Part shown: piece by piece, positions 44,451 through 53,583 of the stretch
Layout of the letters: the number at the start of each line of letters is the position of its first letter
Numbering within the stretch: position 1 is the first letter of the stretch
DNA from: Saprospiraceae bacterium
GTDB taxonomy: Bacteria; Bacteroidota; Bacteroidia; Chitinophagales; Saprospiraceae
Assembly (NCBI GenBank): GCA_029212405.1
Contig: JARGNR010000023.1
Span: 1 to 64,000 of the forward strand
Length of the DNA stretch: 64,000 nt
Direction: 5' to 3'
Program-made: the position numbers and the translations under genes
Notes under the pieces: generated by a model
Database searches by the model: none
Seen by the model: the letters and a program-made list of their open reading frames with translations, nothing else
What the model was told of the DNA's origin: nothing

Positions 44451-45581
44451 ATGAAGAAAAAAATTAATAGAAAGAAATTTCTCAAATCAGCTGCTATCCT
44501 TGGGATGGGAGCTGGTTTTTTAAGTTCTTGTTCCAATAAAGACACCAGCTCAGATATTGCTGCTCCATCCTTAATCACAACAAAGAAATACAAATGGAAA
44601 ATGGTCACAACTTGGCCACCCAATTTCCCTGTTGTTGGTACTGGTGCCGTGAAATATTCAGAATGGGTCAATGAAATGACCAACGGACAAGTAGAAATCA
44701 AAGTGTACGGTGGTGGAACCCTTGTGCCAGCGCTGGAAGTGTTTGATGCAGTCACAAGTGGTGCATCTGAAATGGGCAGTGGCGCATCTTACTATTGGGC
44801 TGGAAAAAATCCATCTCTACAGTTTTTTACCACAGTTCCTTTTGGAATGAACGCACAGCAAATGAACAGTTGGTTGTATGCGGGAGGTGGAATGGAACTA
44901 TGGAGGGAACTTTATGCAAAATACAATCTGGTCCCCTTTGCAGGAGGAAATACAGGTGTGCAAATGGCAGGTTGGTTCAATAAAGAGATCAACACACTTG
45001 AAGACTTCAAAGGTCTAAAAATGAGAATTCCAGGTCTCGGGGGTAAAGTTTTACAAGAAGTAGGTGGAACACCAGTATTATCTGCAGGCTCAGAAATTTA
45101 TACCAATTTGGAAAGAGGTGTAATTGATGCAACAGAATGGATTGGTCCATATCATGACTACTTAATGGGTTTTCATGATATTGCAAAATATTACTATTCG
45201 CCTGGATGGCACGAAACAGGATCCAATCTAGAAATCATCATTAATAAAAGGCTATATGATGGTCTACCAAAATCAATTCAATCTATCCTTGAAGCGGCTG
45301 CATATAGATTAAATGCGTGGGCTTTAGCTGAATTTGAAGCGAAAAACAACGAATATTTACAAAAAATCATCAAAGAATCTGATGTTGAAATTCGCCAATT
45401 GAACTCTGAAGTATTAGAAGGCTTATTTCAAGTAAGAGAGAAGATTATCAATGATTTGGTGAATAAAGATGCAGATTCAAAAAGAGTATATGCCTCCTAT
45501 TCCAAATTTCAAAAAGATATTACGGACTGGTCCAAATTTAGCGAAGGGTTGTACCACAAGGTAATGACAAGTCGTTCATAA
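44451..45581 (+). CDS. TRAP transporter substrate-binding protein, DctP family (orphan lipoprotein)
   Basis: 376 residues. The N-terminus NRKKFLKSAAILGMGAGFLSSC looks like a Tat-type signal (RKKFLK) ending in a lipobox (LSSC, Cys27). Family features include the WKMVTTWPPNFP start, DFKGLKMRIPG and GVIDATEWIGPYHDYL. It binds organic acids such as 2-oxo acids for a tripartite transporter. No DctQ/DctM membrane genes are in the window, so its transporter must be encoded elsewhere. Starts 19 bases after the previous stop. Confidence 0.92.
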   Translation: MKKKINRKKFLKSAAILGMGAGFLSSCSNKDTSSDIAAPSLITTKKYKWKMVTTWPPNFPVVGTGAVKYSEWVNEMTNGQVEIKVYGGGTLVPALEVFDAVTSGASEMGSGASYYWAGKNPSLQFFTTVPFGMNAQQMNSWLYAGGGMELWRELYAKYNLVPFAGGNTGVQMAGWFNKEINTLEDFKGLKMRIPGLGGKVLQEVGGTPVLSAGSEIYTNLERGVIDATEWIGPYHDYLMGFHDIAKYYYSPGWHETGSNLEIIINKRLYDGLPKSIQSILEAAAYRLNAWALAEFEAKNNEYLQKIIKESDVEIRQLNSEVLEGLFQVREKIINDLVNKDADSKRVYASYSKFQKDITDWSKFSEGLYHKVMTSRS

Positions 45582-45597
45582 ATATCAATTCGATTAC

Positions 45598-46212
45598 ATG
45601 CTGTTTAATACGTCTATTTTAACAACAGAGTACTTCCCTCCGATTTCAACTTTTTGGGCGATGCTCAATTCCGAACATATCCGATTAGAGCATTGTGAAA
45701 ATTATCAAAAAAAGAGCACACGGAATCGAGCAAAAATATTAGGAGCAAATGGCATCGAGGTATTAAGTATTCCTCTGCATAAAGGGAAGAATAACAAAAT
45801 GCCAATCAAGGAAGTGAAAATTTCGTATGAAGATAAATGGCAATCAAAACATCTGCATAGCATACGGTCAGCTTATGGGAATGCTCCATATTTTGAATTT
45901 TACATTGATGACATCAAGGCAATTATCAATCGACAGTTCGATTCATTGATGGAATTAAATCAATCTCTCCTCTTGTTTTTTATTCGTGCCTTACAAATTG
46001 AGCTAAGTATTGCTCCAACAGAGAACTACCAAATGGAGTATAATCCCAATGATATTGATTTGAGAAACGTTAAATTTAATGCTGAAATTATGAATGGATA
46101 TTCCCCTAAAATTTATAATCAAGTTTTTGAAGAAAAACATGGATTTGTTGGAGGCATTTCGATTTTGGACCTTTTAATGTGTAAAGGCCCAGAGAGTATT
46201 TTATATATTTGA
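45598..46212 (+). CDS. WbqC family protein
   Basis: 204 residues matching the WbqC-like family (TEYFPPISTFWAML, LEHCENYQKKSTRNR, IPLHKGKN). WbqC proteins occur in polysaccharide or O-antigen clusters and are of uncertain enzymatic role; here no glycosyltransferases are adjacent. It follows the TRAP protein gene after 16 bases. Function is inferred from family name only. Confidence 0.85.
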   Translation: MLFNTSILTTEYFPPISTFWAMLNSEHIRLEHCENYQKKSTRNRAKILGANGIEVLSIPLHKGKNNKMPIKEVKISYEDKWQSKHLHSIRSAYGNAPYFEFYIDDIKAIINRQFDSLMELNQSLLLFFIRALQIELSIAPTENYQMEYNPNDIDLRNVKFNAEIMNGYSPKIYNQVFEEKHGFVGGISILDLLMCKGPESILYI

Positions 46213-46255
46213 ATTTAGAAGTCGTTTTGATTCAAACTGAAAACAAAGCAATTGC

Positions 46256-47986
46256 ATGCAAGATATTATTAATCCTACCATAAAAGATTTAAATAGTAAA
46301 ACAGAAAATGCTATTCAACAATTATTTCAGTTGACTAAAGCTATCCAAAGTAAAGAACTCAGTGAAACGGTAAAAAATATACTAGATCGACTGAGTGCCC
46401 CATTTACATTTGTTATCGTTGGTGAAGTAAAAGCGGGTAAGAGTAGTTTTGTGAACGCATTGCTTGATGCAAAAAAAGATATTTGTAAGGTGGCTCCTTC
46501 TCCAATGACCGATACCATTCAGCTCATCACCTATGGGGAAGAAGAGAAAATTGAAGACGTAAATCCTCATTTTAAGAGAATCTTTCAACCCGTTGACATT
46601 TTGAAAGAAATCGCCATTGTAGATACACCCGGAACCAATACGATTGTCGATCATCATCAAGAAATCACAGAACGGTTTATTCCTCATTCGGATTTGATTG
46701 TTTTTGTATTCGAATCAAAAAATCCTTATCGACAATCTGCTTGGGAGTTTTTTGATTTCATCAATGAGGAGTGGCGCAGAAAAATAGTCTTTGTTCTTCA
46801 GCAAAAAGACCTAATGGAAGAAGATGATCTCGCTATTAACATCAATGGAGTCCGAGAAAATGCAATAAAGAAAGGGATTTCTGATCCCAATGTGTACGCC
46901 GTGTCTGCAAAAATGGAAATAGATGGGGATAAAGAAAACAGTGGTTTTAAAGCTATTCGAACTTTTATTGAAGAAAATATAATAAATGGAAAGGCTCCCT
47001 ATCTAAAAATTGCGAACAACATCAATACTTCTTTTGCCATCAATGAGAAGATTGTAAAAAGTCTGGAACTTAGAGAAAAACAGTGGCAGCACGACCAAGC
47101 TTTTCGTAATGAAATAAAAACCACGCTAGATAATCAAGAATCTAAGACCAATAAGCAAATAGACAATCTTAAAACTAGTCTATTAGCATCTTACAACAAA
47201 ATCACTCAAGAAAAAGCGGCTGAACTGGAAGATGGATTAGGTTTTCTATCCGTGATAAAGAGGTCGTTCAACTCTATTTTTGGGTCCGAACAAAACTTAA
47301 AAAATTGGCTTGACCAACAAGTAAAAGATTTTGAATATAAACTAAATACATCACTCAAGGAAAAACTTCACGATGGAATTATTGATGTAGCCGACAATAT
47401 TCAAATCATGGGAAAACTGGTACATGCTAAAATAAAAGACAGCAAGACCATTCTAGAGGATAGTGATGAAATTTTTGCAGATATAGCAGAAAAAAGAGCG
47501 AATGTACTGATTGACTTGCAAAAGAGTTTCACTAATTTCTTGAATGACTCAGAGAATTTTTATGACGAGTCTATTAAAAACGAAGCCAAATCATTTGCCC
47601 CTAATTTGGCAACTGGTTCAGGAATGGCCATTGTAGGCGGAATCATTACGGCTATTTCCCAAAGTGCTGTATTTGATATTACTGGAGGAATTTTGGCCGC
47701 GGTAGGACTAACATTTGCAGGGGTGACCTTAGGTTTAAAAAAGAGGAAAGTCATACGAGGTTTTAAGAAAGAGATAAAAGAAGGTCACCAAAAGCTGGAA
47801 TGGGAGGTGAGTGAAAAATTACGGACTTATACCAAAAGAATTAAAGATAAGATTGATCACAATTTCTATCAATTGGATTTATTATTAGCCCATGAAGAAA
47901 AAGTGTTACAAAATTTAAATACCATGAAAAAGGACATTCATAATAAACTTGAGCTGACAAAATCGGAGGTAGAGAAATTTATTTGA
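46256..47986 (+). CDS. Dynamin-like GTPase
   Basis: 576 residues. G1 GEVKAGKSSFVNALL, switch threonines (SPMTDT), G3 VDTPGTN and a G4-like region (QQKDLM) define the dynamin/Era-like GTPase domain (to about residue 250). Long helical bundles follow (about 250-440), then a hydrophobic pair of segments (AIVGGIITAISQSAVF, GGILAAVGLTFAGVTLGL, about 460-500) that would insert in the membrane, and a helical tail. This is the layout of bacterial dynamin-like proteins that remodel membranes. No partner dynamin gene is next to it, unlike paired LeoABC or DynAB loci. Confidence 0.87.
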   Translation: MQDIINPTIKDLNSKTENAIQQLFQLTKAIQSKELSETVKNILDRLSAPFTFVIVGEVKAGKSSFVNALLDAKKDICKVAPSPMTDTIQLITYGEEEKIEDVNPHFKRIFQPVDILKEIAIVDTPGTNTIVDHHQEITERFIPHSDLIVFVFESKNPYRQSAWEFFDFINEEWRRKIVFVLQQKDLMEEDDLAININGVRENAIKKGISDPNVYAVSAKMEIDGDKENSGFKAIRTFIEENIINGKAPYLKIANNINTSFAINEKIVKSLELREKQWQHDQAFRNEIKTTLDNQESKTNKQIDNLKTSLLASYNKITQEKAAELEDGLGFLSVIKRSFNSIFGSEQNLKNWLDQQVKDFEYKLNTSLKEKLHDGIIDVADNIQIMGKLVHAKIKDSKTILEDSDEIFADIAEKRANVLIDLQKSFTNFLNDSENFYDESIKNEAKSFAPNLATGSGMAIVGGIITAISQSAVFDITGGILAAVGLTFAGVTLGLKKRKVIRGFKKEIKEGHQKLEWEVSEKLRTYTKRIKDKIDHNFYQLDLLLAHEEKVLQNLNTMKKDIHNKLELTKSEVEKFI

Positions 47987-48052
47987 ATATTATTTTGTTT
48001 ATAAAAATACTCCTCGTACATATGAGGGAAGTTTAAACTAAAACTATAGAAA

Positions 48053-48265
48053 ATGAAAACCACACTTATATTTTTCAGTATTTCGGATTTAAAAATCACC
48101 ACTGCAAGACACATTTTAGCGGAAGCTGGTATCGAAACATTTGTTATCAACAAAAAAGATACTATTTACGCAGGTATATTAGGAGGAAAGGTTGAAGTTT
48201 ATGTGCGTCAAGAAGACGAAGAAAAAGCAAATAAATTGCTCGTAGAAAATGAGATGTTTGATTAG
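48053..48265 (+). CDS. DUF2007 domain protein (putative signal-transducing protein)
   Basis: 70 residues forming one small DUF2007 domain (LKITTARHILAEAGIETFVINKKD, GGKVEVYVRQEDEEKANKLL). A larger protein at 27808 has a similar N-terminus. It lies between the dynamin-like GTPase and gldG. Role unknown. Confidence 0.85.
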   Translation: MKTTLIFFSISDLKITTARHILAEAGIETFVINKKDTIYAGILGGKVEVYVRQEDEEKANKLLVENEMFD

Positions 48266-48393
48266 AAAATGTACTTTTTAGCATTTGAAATGTTATCGGA
48301 AACATAATTCCTGATTTTAGCCTATAAAGTAGTTGGTTGCTTGAATTTAAGATAGCATATTTGCATCTTAAATCAGAATTGAGGTAAAATAGC

Positions 48394-50085
48394 TTGAAAG
48401 GAGTACAAAGAATAACACAATTATTACTAGTCATTGGAATAATTATATTCCTCAACGTCATAGCAAATTTCTTTTTTGGCGCTATTGATTTAACGGAAGA
48501 AAAGAGGTATACCCTATCTCCATCTACACACAAAGTCGTAGAATCGTTAGATGACAATTTATTTGTAAAAATATTACTGGATGGAGAGTTGCCTCCAGGG
48601 TTCAAAAGGCTTCAAAACTCAACAAAAGAGTTATTAAATGAACTCCAAGATATCAACCCTGACATCCAATACATCTTTGAAGACCCTATGGAAGGCAGTG
48701 TTCAAGAAATCAAGGATAGAAGAGATCAATTGGCCAAAGACGGAGTGATCGGAGTCACACTCACCGTAAATGAAGGAAATGGAGTCTCGCAAAAAGCAAT
48801 TTACCCATTTGCGCTTATTTCATATAAGGGAAGAACTTCGAAAATCAGTCTGCTCAAGGAACAAAACATTGGAGAGGATGATCAGGTCGTATTAAATAGA
48901 AGTATCGAGTTGCTAGAGTACAAGTTTGCAAATCAGATCCAAAAACTTACTCTTTCCAGAAGACAAAACATTGCATTTAGTACAGGTCATGGCGAGTTAC
49001 CATTCGAACGAACGATCCGATTGCAAAGAGAGTTGGAAAACTTTTATAATGTAGGAAGATTAAATTTAGACAGTCTTGTTGTAATAGACAAGGAATTGGA
49101 CTTATTGATTGTTCCTGCACCGAAAGAAAGCTTCGACGATAAAGCTAAATTCAAGCTGGATCAATACATTATGAATGGAGGCAAGGTCATTTGGTTGATC
49201 GAAAAAATGGACACTCATTTAGATAGCATCAATAAATATCGATTTTACGTTCCCAATGATATTATTACTGGTCTAGATGGTTTGCTATTTAAGTATGGTG
49301 CCAAGATACAGCCAAACTTAGTATTAGATTTGGAAGCAACAGCTATTCCTCAAGTGGTAGGTCAACAAGATGGCAAACCTCAAACGATGTTATTCAAGTG
49401 GTTTTATCATCCTTTGGCTATTGCCAACCGAAATCATCCTATTGGCAAAAATCTGGATAGGGTGAATATGTATTTCCCGAGTTCATTAGATACAGTGAAG
49501 ACAAAATACCCCGTAACCAAAACTCCTATTTTAAGTACTTCGCCTTACTCGAGGTATCAACTCAACCCCGTTCGACTTAATTTTGAAATCCTCAAATATC
49601 CAGTAGAAGAAGACCAATTTAACAAAGGCAATCAAACATTAGGACTTTTATTGGAAGGAGAATTTGAGTCTGCGTACGCCAATAGGATCACACCAGGTTT
49701 CCAAGCTACTCTGGATCAATTAAATATTAAATTTCAACCGAAAAGTATACCCACTAAGCAAATCGTAATTTCTGATGTTGATTTCATGAAAAATAGAATA
49801 AATCTACGTACAAATACCGCTGACCCAATTGGATACAATGTTTGGGAGCAGAAAGTATATGATGGGAATAGAGATTTTATTTTGAATGCAATTGAATATC
49901 TTTTAGATGAGAGTGGTGTATTGGATTCACGATCCAAAGAGGTTAAGCTACGATTACTAGACGCAGTAAAGACAAAACAAGAAAGAAACAAGTGGCAGTT
50001 TATTAATATTGGATTACCCCTTGTATTTTTAGGACTTTTTGGTATTCTATTTAATTACATCAGAAAAAGAAAGTATTCTCGATGA
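48394..50085 (+). CDS. gldG: Gliding motility-associated protein GldG (ABC auxiliary protein)
   Basis: 563 residues. The start is TTG at 48394 (MKGVQRITQLLLVIG). An N-terminal membrane helix (about 7-28), a periplasmic IFT-like domain with LSRRQNIAFSTGHGE and DLLIVPAPKESF, and a C-terminal helix (NIGLPLVFLGLFGILF) followed by a basic tail are as in GldG. In gliding Bacteroidota GldG works with GldF and GldA as an ABC transporter; gldF normally precedes it but the neighbour here is DUF2007. The DUF4340 gene follows after 41 bases. Confidence 0.9.
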   Translation: MKGVQRITQLLLVIGIIIFLNVIANFFFGAIDLTEEKRYTLSPSTHKVVESLDDNLFVKILLDGELPPGFKRLQNSTKELLNELQDINPDIQYIFEDPMEGSVQEIKDRRDQLAKDGVIGVTLTVNEGNGVSQKAIYPFALISYKGRTSKISLLKEQNIGEDDQVVLNRSIELLEYKFANQIQKLTLSRRQNIAFSTGHGELPFERTIRLQRELENFYNVGRLNLDSLVVIDKELDLLIVPAPKESFDDKAKFKLDQYIMNGGKVIWLIEKMDTHLDSINKYRFYVPNDIITGLDGLLFKYGAKIQPNLVLDLEATAIPQVVGQQDGKPQTMLFKWFYHPLAIANRNHPIGKNLDRVNMYFPSSLDTVKTKYPVTKTPILSTSPYSRYQLNPVRLNFEILKYPVEEDQFNKGNQTLGLLLEGEFESAYANRITPGFQATLDQLNIKFQPKSIPTKQIVISDVDFMKNRINLRTNTADPIGYNVWEQKVYDGNRDFILNAIEYLLDESGVLDSRSKEVKLRLLDAVKTKQERNKWQFINIGLPLVFLGLFGILFNYIRKRKYSR

Positions 50086-50126
50086 AAGGGAATATTCATC
50101 TAGCGATTGTTTCAACACAATAATAT

Positions 50127-51134
50127 ATGAAAAGATTAGCAATTTTATTTGCCATATTAATATGCCTAGGAGGTATTGCATACTATGTCAATTCAAACTT
50201 TGGTTCAAAAAGCACAAGTATATCTTCTTCGGATAGAGAATTTGGACACCCAAGAGAAGATATAGGTAAAATCACCATTCAAAAAATAGGACAACCGGAA
50301 CAAGTGTTCACTAGAGAAGGTGCAGATTGGTATATCAATGGAACCTATAAAGTGAGTCAATTTACCATGCCTTATCTCCTTCAATGTTTGAGTGATACAA
50401 AAATCCAAAATATACCGTCCAAAAAAGCTACGAAGGTTATTTTAGGAGAAATTGCTCGACTTGGCATTCAAGTCAAAGTTTATAACTTAAAAGGAGAAGA
50501 AGTCAAATCGTATAAAGTTGGATTAGAATCTGTCGATGATAGAGGAACTGTCTTTTTGATGGATGGGTCCGATCAACCCTATAATATGTATTTGAAAGGT
50601 TTTGATGGTACATTGAGAACCCGATTCTTTCAACCCATAGACAAATGGAGAGATAGAGAAGTTTGGCAATATAATCCAGCAGATATTACAGAGATCTCAG
50701 TAAAATATCACAAGAATCAAAAAGAGTCTTTCAAATTGACTGTGGATGGCAATAAAATAGATGTTAAACCGCTTAGCCAATTCATTCCTGCTTCAAAAAA
50801 AGCAATAGACCAAGATAAAGCAAAAGCCTACATTTCTGCCTTCACTAGAATCTATGCCGAAGATTATGACAATGAGAATGCACGAAGAGATTCCATATCT
50901 TCTGTCGTGCCATTTGTGACCGTAGCAGTCAAAGATAAAACTGGACATGTAAACCAAGTAGATCTATACCCATTCCGGGATTTCTTATTAAAAAATGTGA
51001 ATACAAAAGACTTGCAAGACGCGGCAAAAATAGAACGTTTATTCCTTAATCATAGTAAGGGTGACTTTATGGTTACGCAGATGCGACTCATCAAAGAAGT
51101 GTTTAGACCGTATGACTTTTTCCTTAAAGACTAG
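50127..51134 (+). CDS. DUF4340 domain lipid-anchored or membrane protein, GldG-linked
   Basis: 335 residues with one N-terminal membrane helix (LAILFAILICLGGIAYYV) and a periplasmic DUF4340 domain (EVWQYNPADITEISVKY, NVNTKDLQDAAKIERL). DUF4340 genes usually lie next to gldG-type genes in Bacteroidota and other phyla, suggesting a joint role in an ABC system. No catalytic residue is known. Confidence 0.85.
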   Translation: MKRLAILFAILICLGGIAYYVNSNFGSKSTSISSSDREFGHPREDIGKITIQKIGQPEQVFTREGADWYINGTYKVSQFTMPYLLQCLSDTKIQNIPSKKATKVILGEIARLGIQVKVYNLKGEEVKSYKVGLESVDDRGTVFLMDGSDQPYNMYLKGFDGTLRTRFFQPIDKWRDREVWQYNPADITEISVKYHKNQKESFKLTVDGNKIDVKPLSQFIPASKKAIDQDKAKAYISAFTRIYAEDYDNENARRDSISSVVPFVTVAVKDKTGHVNQVDLYPFRDFLLKNVNTKDLQDAAKIERLFLNHSKGDFMVTQMRLIKEVFRPYDFFLKD

Positions 51135-51202
51135 GTGGTTTTTGAGAATTATAATTCATCACATTTGGTTTGATTTTCGTGCAGATAAAACCATTTAACA
51201 TC

Positions 51203-51210
51203 TATCTTTG
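51203..51210 (+). promoter_or_regulatory. -7 promoter element (TATCTTTG) for the thioredoxin lipoprotein
   Basis: Perfect TAnnTTTG, 23 bases before the ATG at 51234. No TTG at normal spacing. Confidence 0.45.
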
Positions 51211-51233
51211 TTTGCACTTAAAATATAGCAACT

Positions 51234-52532
51234 ATGAGGTATGGTCTTCTATTTATTTTCTTTGTATTCACTCTTTTATCTTGTGTAGAACCCATCAATA
51301 AATCCTATACAAAATTACCACCTGGTATATGGCGTGGAGTATTAAAATTGGACAACACACCAGTTGTAACAGATCCAGATGAAGAAGTAAGGTATAAAAC
51401 TGATTATAGCGGAGAGTTACCATTCAACTTTGAAGTCATCTATACCGATGAAAACAATTTCTATGTAGAAATACACAATGCGGAGGAGCGTATTGCTGCA
51501 TCAGACATTATCTATGGTAGAGATAAAGCCACCGCCAAGGATACGATTGTAATCAATTTCCCTGTATTTGACACCTATATAAAAGCCATTTACGAAGATG
51601 ACCTAATGGAGGGAGAATGGTACGTTAATTATAGAAATAATTACCGAATACCTTTCAAAGCCTACTTTGGTCAAGCACATAGGTTTACGACACTTAAAAA
51701 GAAACCTATTCTTGACATCTCAGGAAAATGGGACGTAAAATTTGAAGTAGGCACTGAAGATGAATATCCTGCAATTGGAGAATTTGTACAGAAAGGAAAT
51801 AAGGTCACAGGAACGTTCATGACAGAAACTGGAGACTATCGATATTTGGAAGGAACAGTGCAGAACAACAAGGTATACTTATCTACTTTTGATGCTGCGC
51901 ATGCATTTTTATTTGAAGCAAAAATTCTAGAAGATAATACATTGATCGGATCCTTCCGTTCAGGAAAACACTATACTACGACTTGGGAAGCCACTAAAAA
52001 TGAAAATGCTCAAATTGGGAATGCTTTTGAATTGACCACCTCTACTATTGAAAACAATCCATTCGATTTTACTTTTAATGATCTGAATGGGAATGCGACT
52101 TCTTTGAGTGACGATCAATTTAAGGATAAAATTAAACTCGTGAAGATTAGTGGTACATGGTGTCCCAATTGTAAAGATGAAACTCTTTTTTTGATGGACT
52201 ACTTAAAAAATAATCCATCTGAAGACATTGAGGTGATAGAAGTTGCATTTGAAAGATACAAAGAAGAGTCCAAAGCAGTGGAGGTATTAAAAAGATACCA
52301 ATCAAAAATGGACCTACCTTTTACTGTTTTGTATGGAGGATATGCAGACAAGTCAATTACATCCTCAAAATTTCCTCAAATTAGCAAAGTACTTTCCTAC
52401 CCTACACTCATTTTTGTAGATAAGGAGAATAAGATTAGAAATATACATACAGGATTTGCAGGACCAGCAACCAGTGAATTCCCAGCTTTTGAAGAAAAAT
52501 TTAATGCATTAATCTCTGAAATGAGATCTTAA
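51234..52532 (+). CDS. TlpA-like thioredoxin-domain lipoprotein
   Basis: 432 residues. Lipobox LLSCV (Cys17). About residues 25-270 form an unrecognised Bacteroidota N-terminal region; the rest is a TlpA/ResA-type thioredoxin domain with redox motif GTWCPNCKDE. Probably a periplasmic thiol-disulfide protein. The redox partner is unknown. It precedes an SDR dehydrogenase by 11 bases. Confidence 0.9.
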   Translation: MRYGLLFIFFVFTLLSCVEPINKSYTKLPPGIWRGVLKLDNTPVVTDPDEEVRYKTDYSGELPFNFEVIYTDENNFYVEIHNAEERIAASDIIYGRDKATAKDTIVINFPVFDTYIKAIYEDDLMEGEWYVNYRNNYRIPFKAYFGQAHRFTTLKKKPILDISGKWDVKFEVGTEDEYPAIGEFVQKGNKVTGTFMTETGDYRYLEGTVQNNKVYLSTFDAAHAFLFEAKILEDNTLIGSFRSGKHYTTTWEATKNENAQIGNAFELTTSTIENNPFDFTFNDLNGNATSLSDDQFKDKIKLVKISGTWCPNCKDETLFLMDYLKNNPSEDIEVIEVAFERYKEESKAVEVLKRYQSKMDLPFTVLYGGYADKSITSSKFPQISKVLSYPTLIFVDKENKIRNIHTGFAGPATSEFPAFEEKFNALISEMRS

Positions 52533-52543
52533 AACCGATAGAA

Positions 52544-53323
52544 ATGAATAATCCATTAGCAAAGACAGTATTAATAACAGGAGCCACCTCTGGTATAGGA
52601 AAGGCAACTGCAACATTATTTGCAAAAAGAGGATACAATGTTATTATTACAGGAAGAAGATTAGAAAAATTAGAAGCATTAAAGCAAAAATTTAAAAAGA
52701 AATATGCTGTTAAAGCAAGAGCACTTTGTTTTGATATTAGAGATAAAGACGCTACAAAAAAAGCATGGAATAGTTTAGAGCCCCATCTTCAAAAAATAGA
52801 TATCCTTATCAACAATGCTGGACTTGCAAAAGGATTTGCCCCCATACATAAAGGCAAACTTGAGGATTGGGAACAAATGATTGATACCAATATTAAAGGA
52901 CTGCTCTATATTACACGTCTTGTGAGTCCCAAAATGGTGAAAGCAAAAAAAGGGCACATTATCAATATATGTTCCACTGCAGGACATGGAGTCTATCTCA
53001 ATGGAAATGTATATAGTGCCACCAAGTTTGCAGTAGACGCCTTGACGCAATCCATGCGTCTGGATTTACATAAACACGGAATCAGAGTAGGACAAATTTC
53101 TCCTGGGCACGTTGAAGAAACGGAATTTGCAAAGGTCAGATTTAGCGGTGACGAAAAAAAGGCTGCCATCTACAACGATTTTAATCCATTAACATCTCGA
53201 GATGTAGCGGACATTATCTTTTTCATGACCACTAGAAAATCACATGTCAACATTCAAGATTTATTGGTCATGGGTACACAACAGGCAAGTGCTTCTATTA
53301 TCGACAGAAGTGGGAGAAAATAA
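52544..53323 (+). CDS. SDR family NAD(P)-dependent oxidoreductase (YdfG type)
   Basis: 259 residues. NAD(P) site GATSGIGK with GRRLEKLE (arginines favour NADP), NNAGLAKG, catalytic Ser in NICSTAGHG and Tyr-Lys in NVYSATKFAVDA. Closest to the serine/3-hydroxy acid dehydrogenase group (YdfG). Likely co-transcribed with the upstream thioredoxin lipoprotein gene. Confidence 0.93.
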   Translation: MNNPLAKTVLITGATSGIGKATATLFAKRGYNVIITGRRLEKLEALKQKFKKKYAVKARALCFDIRDKDATKKAWNSLEPHLQKIDILINNAGLAKGFAPIHKGKLEDWEQMIDTNIKGLLYITRLVSPKMVKAKKGHIINICSTAGHGVYLNGNVYSATKFAVDALTQSMRLDLHKHGIRVGQISPGHVEETEFAKVRFSGDEKKAAIYNDFNPLTSRDVADIIFFMTTRKSHVNIQDLLVMGTQQASASIIDRSGRK

Positions 53324-53535
53324 GTTATTATCGAGAGCTAAATTGCCGCTTGCCTTTTTCGCTTTATGTACAAATCTCTAAATTATCGAAGTTTCATCAA
53401 CCAAACAAATTCTAAGGTTTCATTAGAAATTCAAAACTATATTCTTAGAATGCTGTTTTTATTTAACCAAATTTCCTTTTCATTAAAATCAGATATTTAG
53501 GGTAAATAAAATAGGTTTTTGACTTGTAAGTCCTT

Positions 53536-53543
53536 TATATTTG
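53536..53543 (+). promoter_or_regulatory. -7 promoter element (TATATTTG) for trpB-trpA-DAHP synthase
   Basis: Perfect TAnnTTTG; TTTG at 53518-53521 lies about 14 bases upstream. It is 40 bases before the TTG start of trpB. No attenuator-like leader peptide is visible. Confidence 0.5.
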
Positions 53544-53583
53544 TTTTTGTTAAGATCCTTTATCCTTTAATGAATAATTTCGT

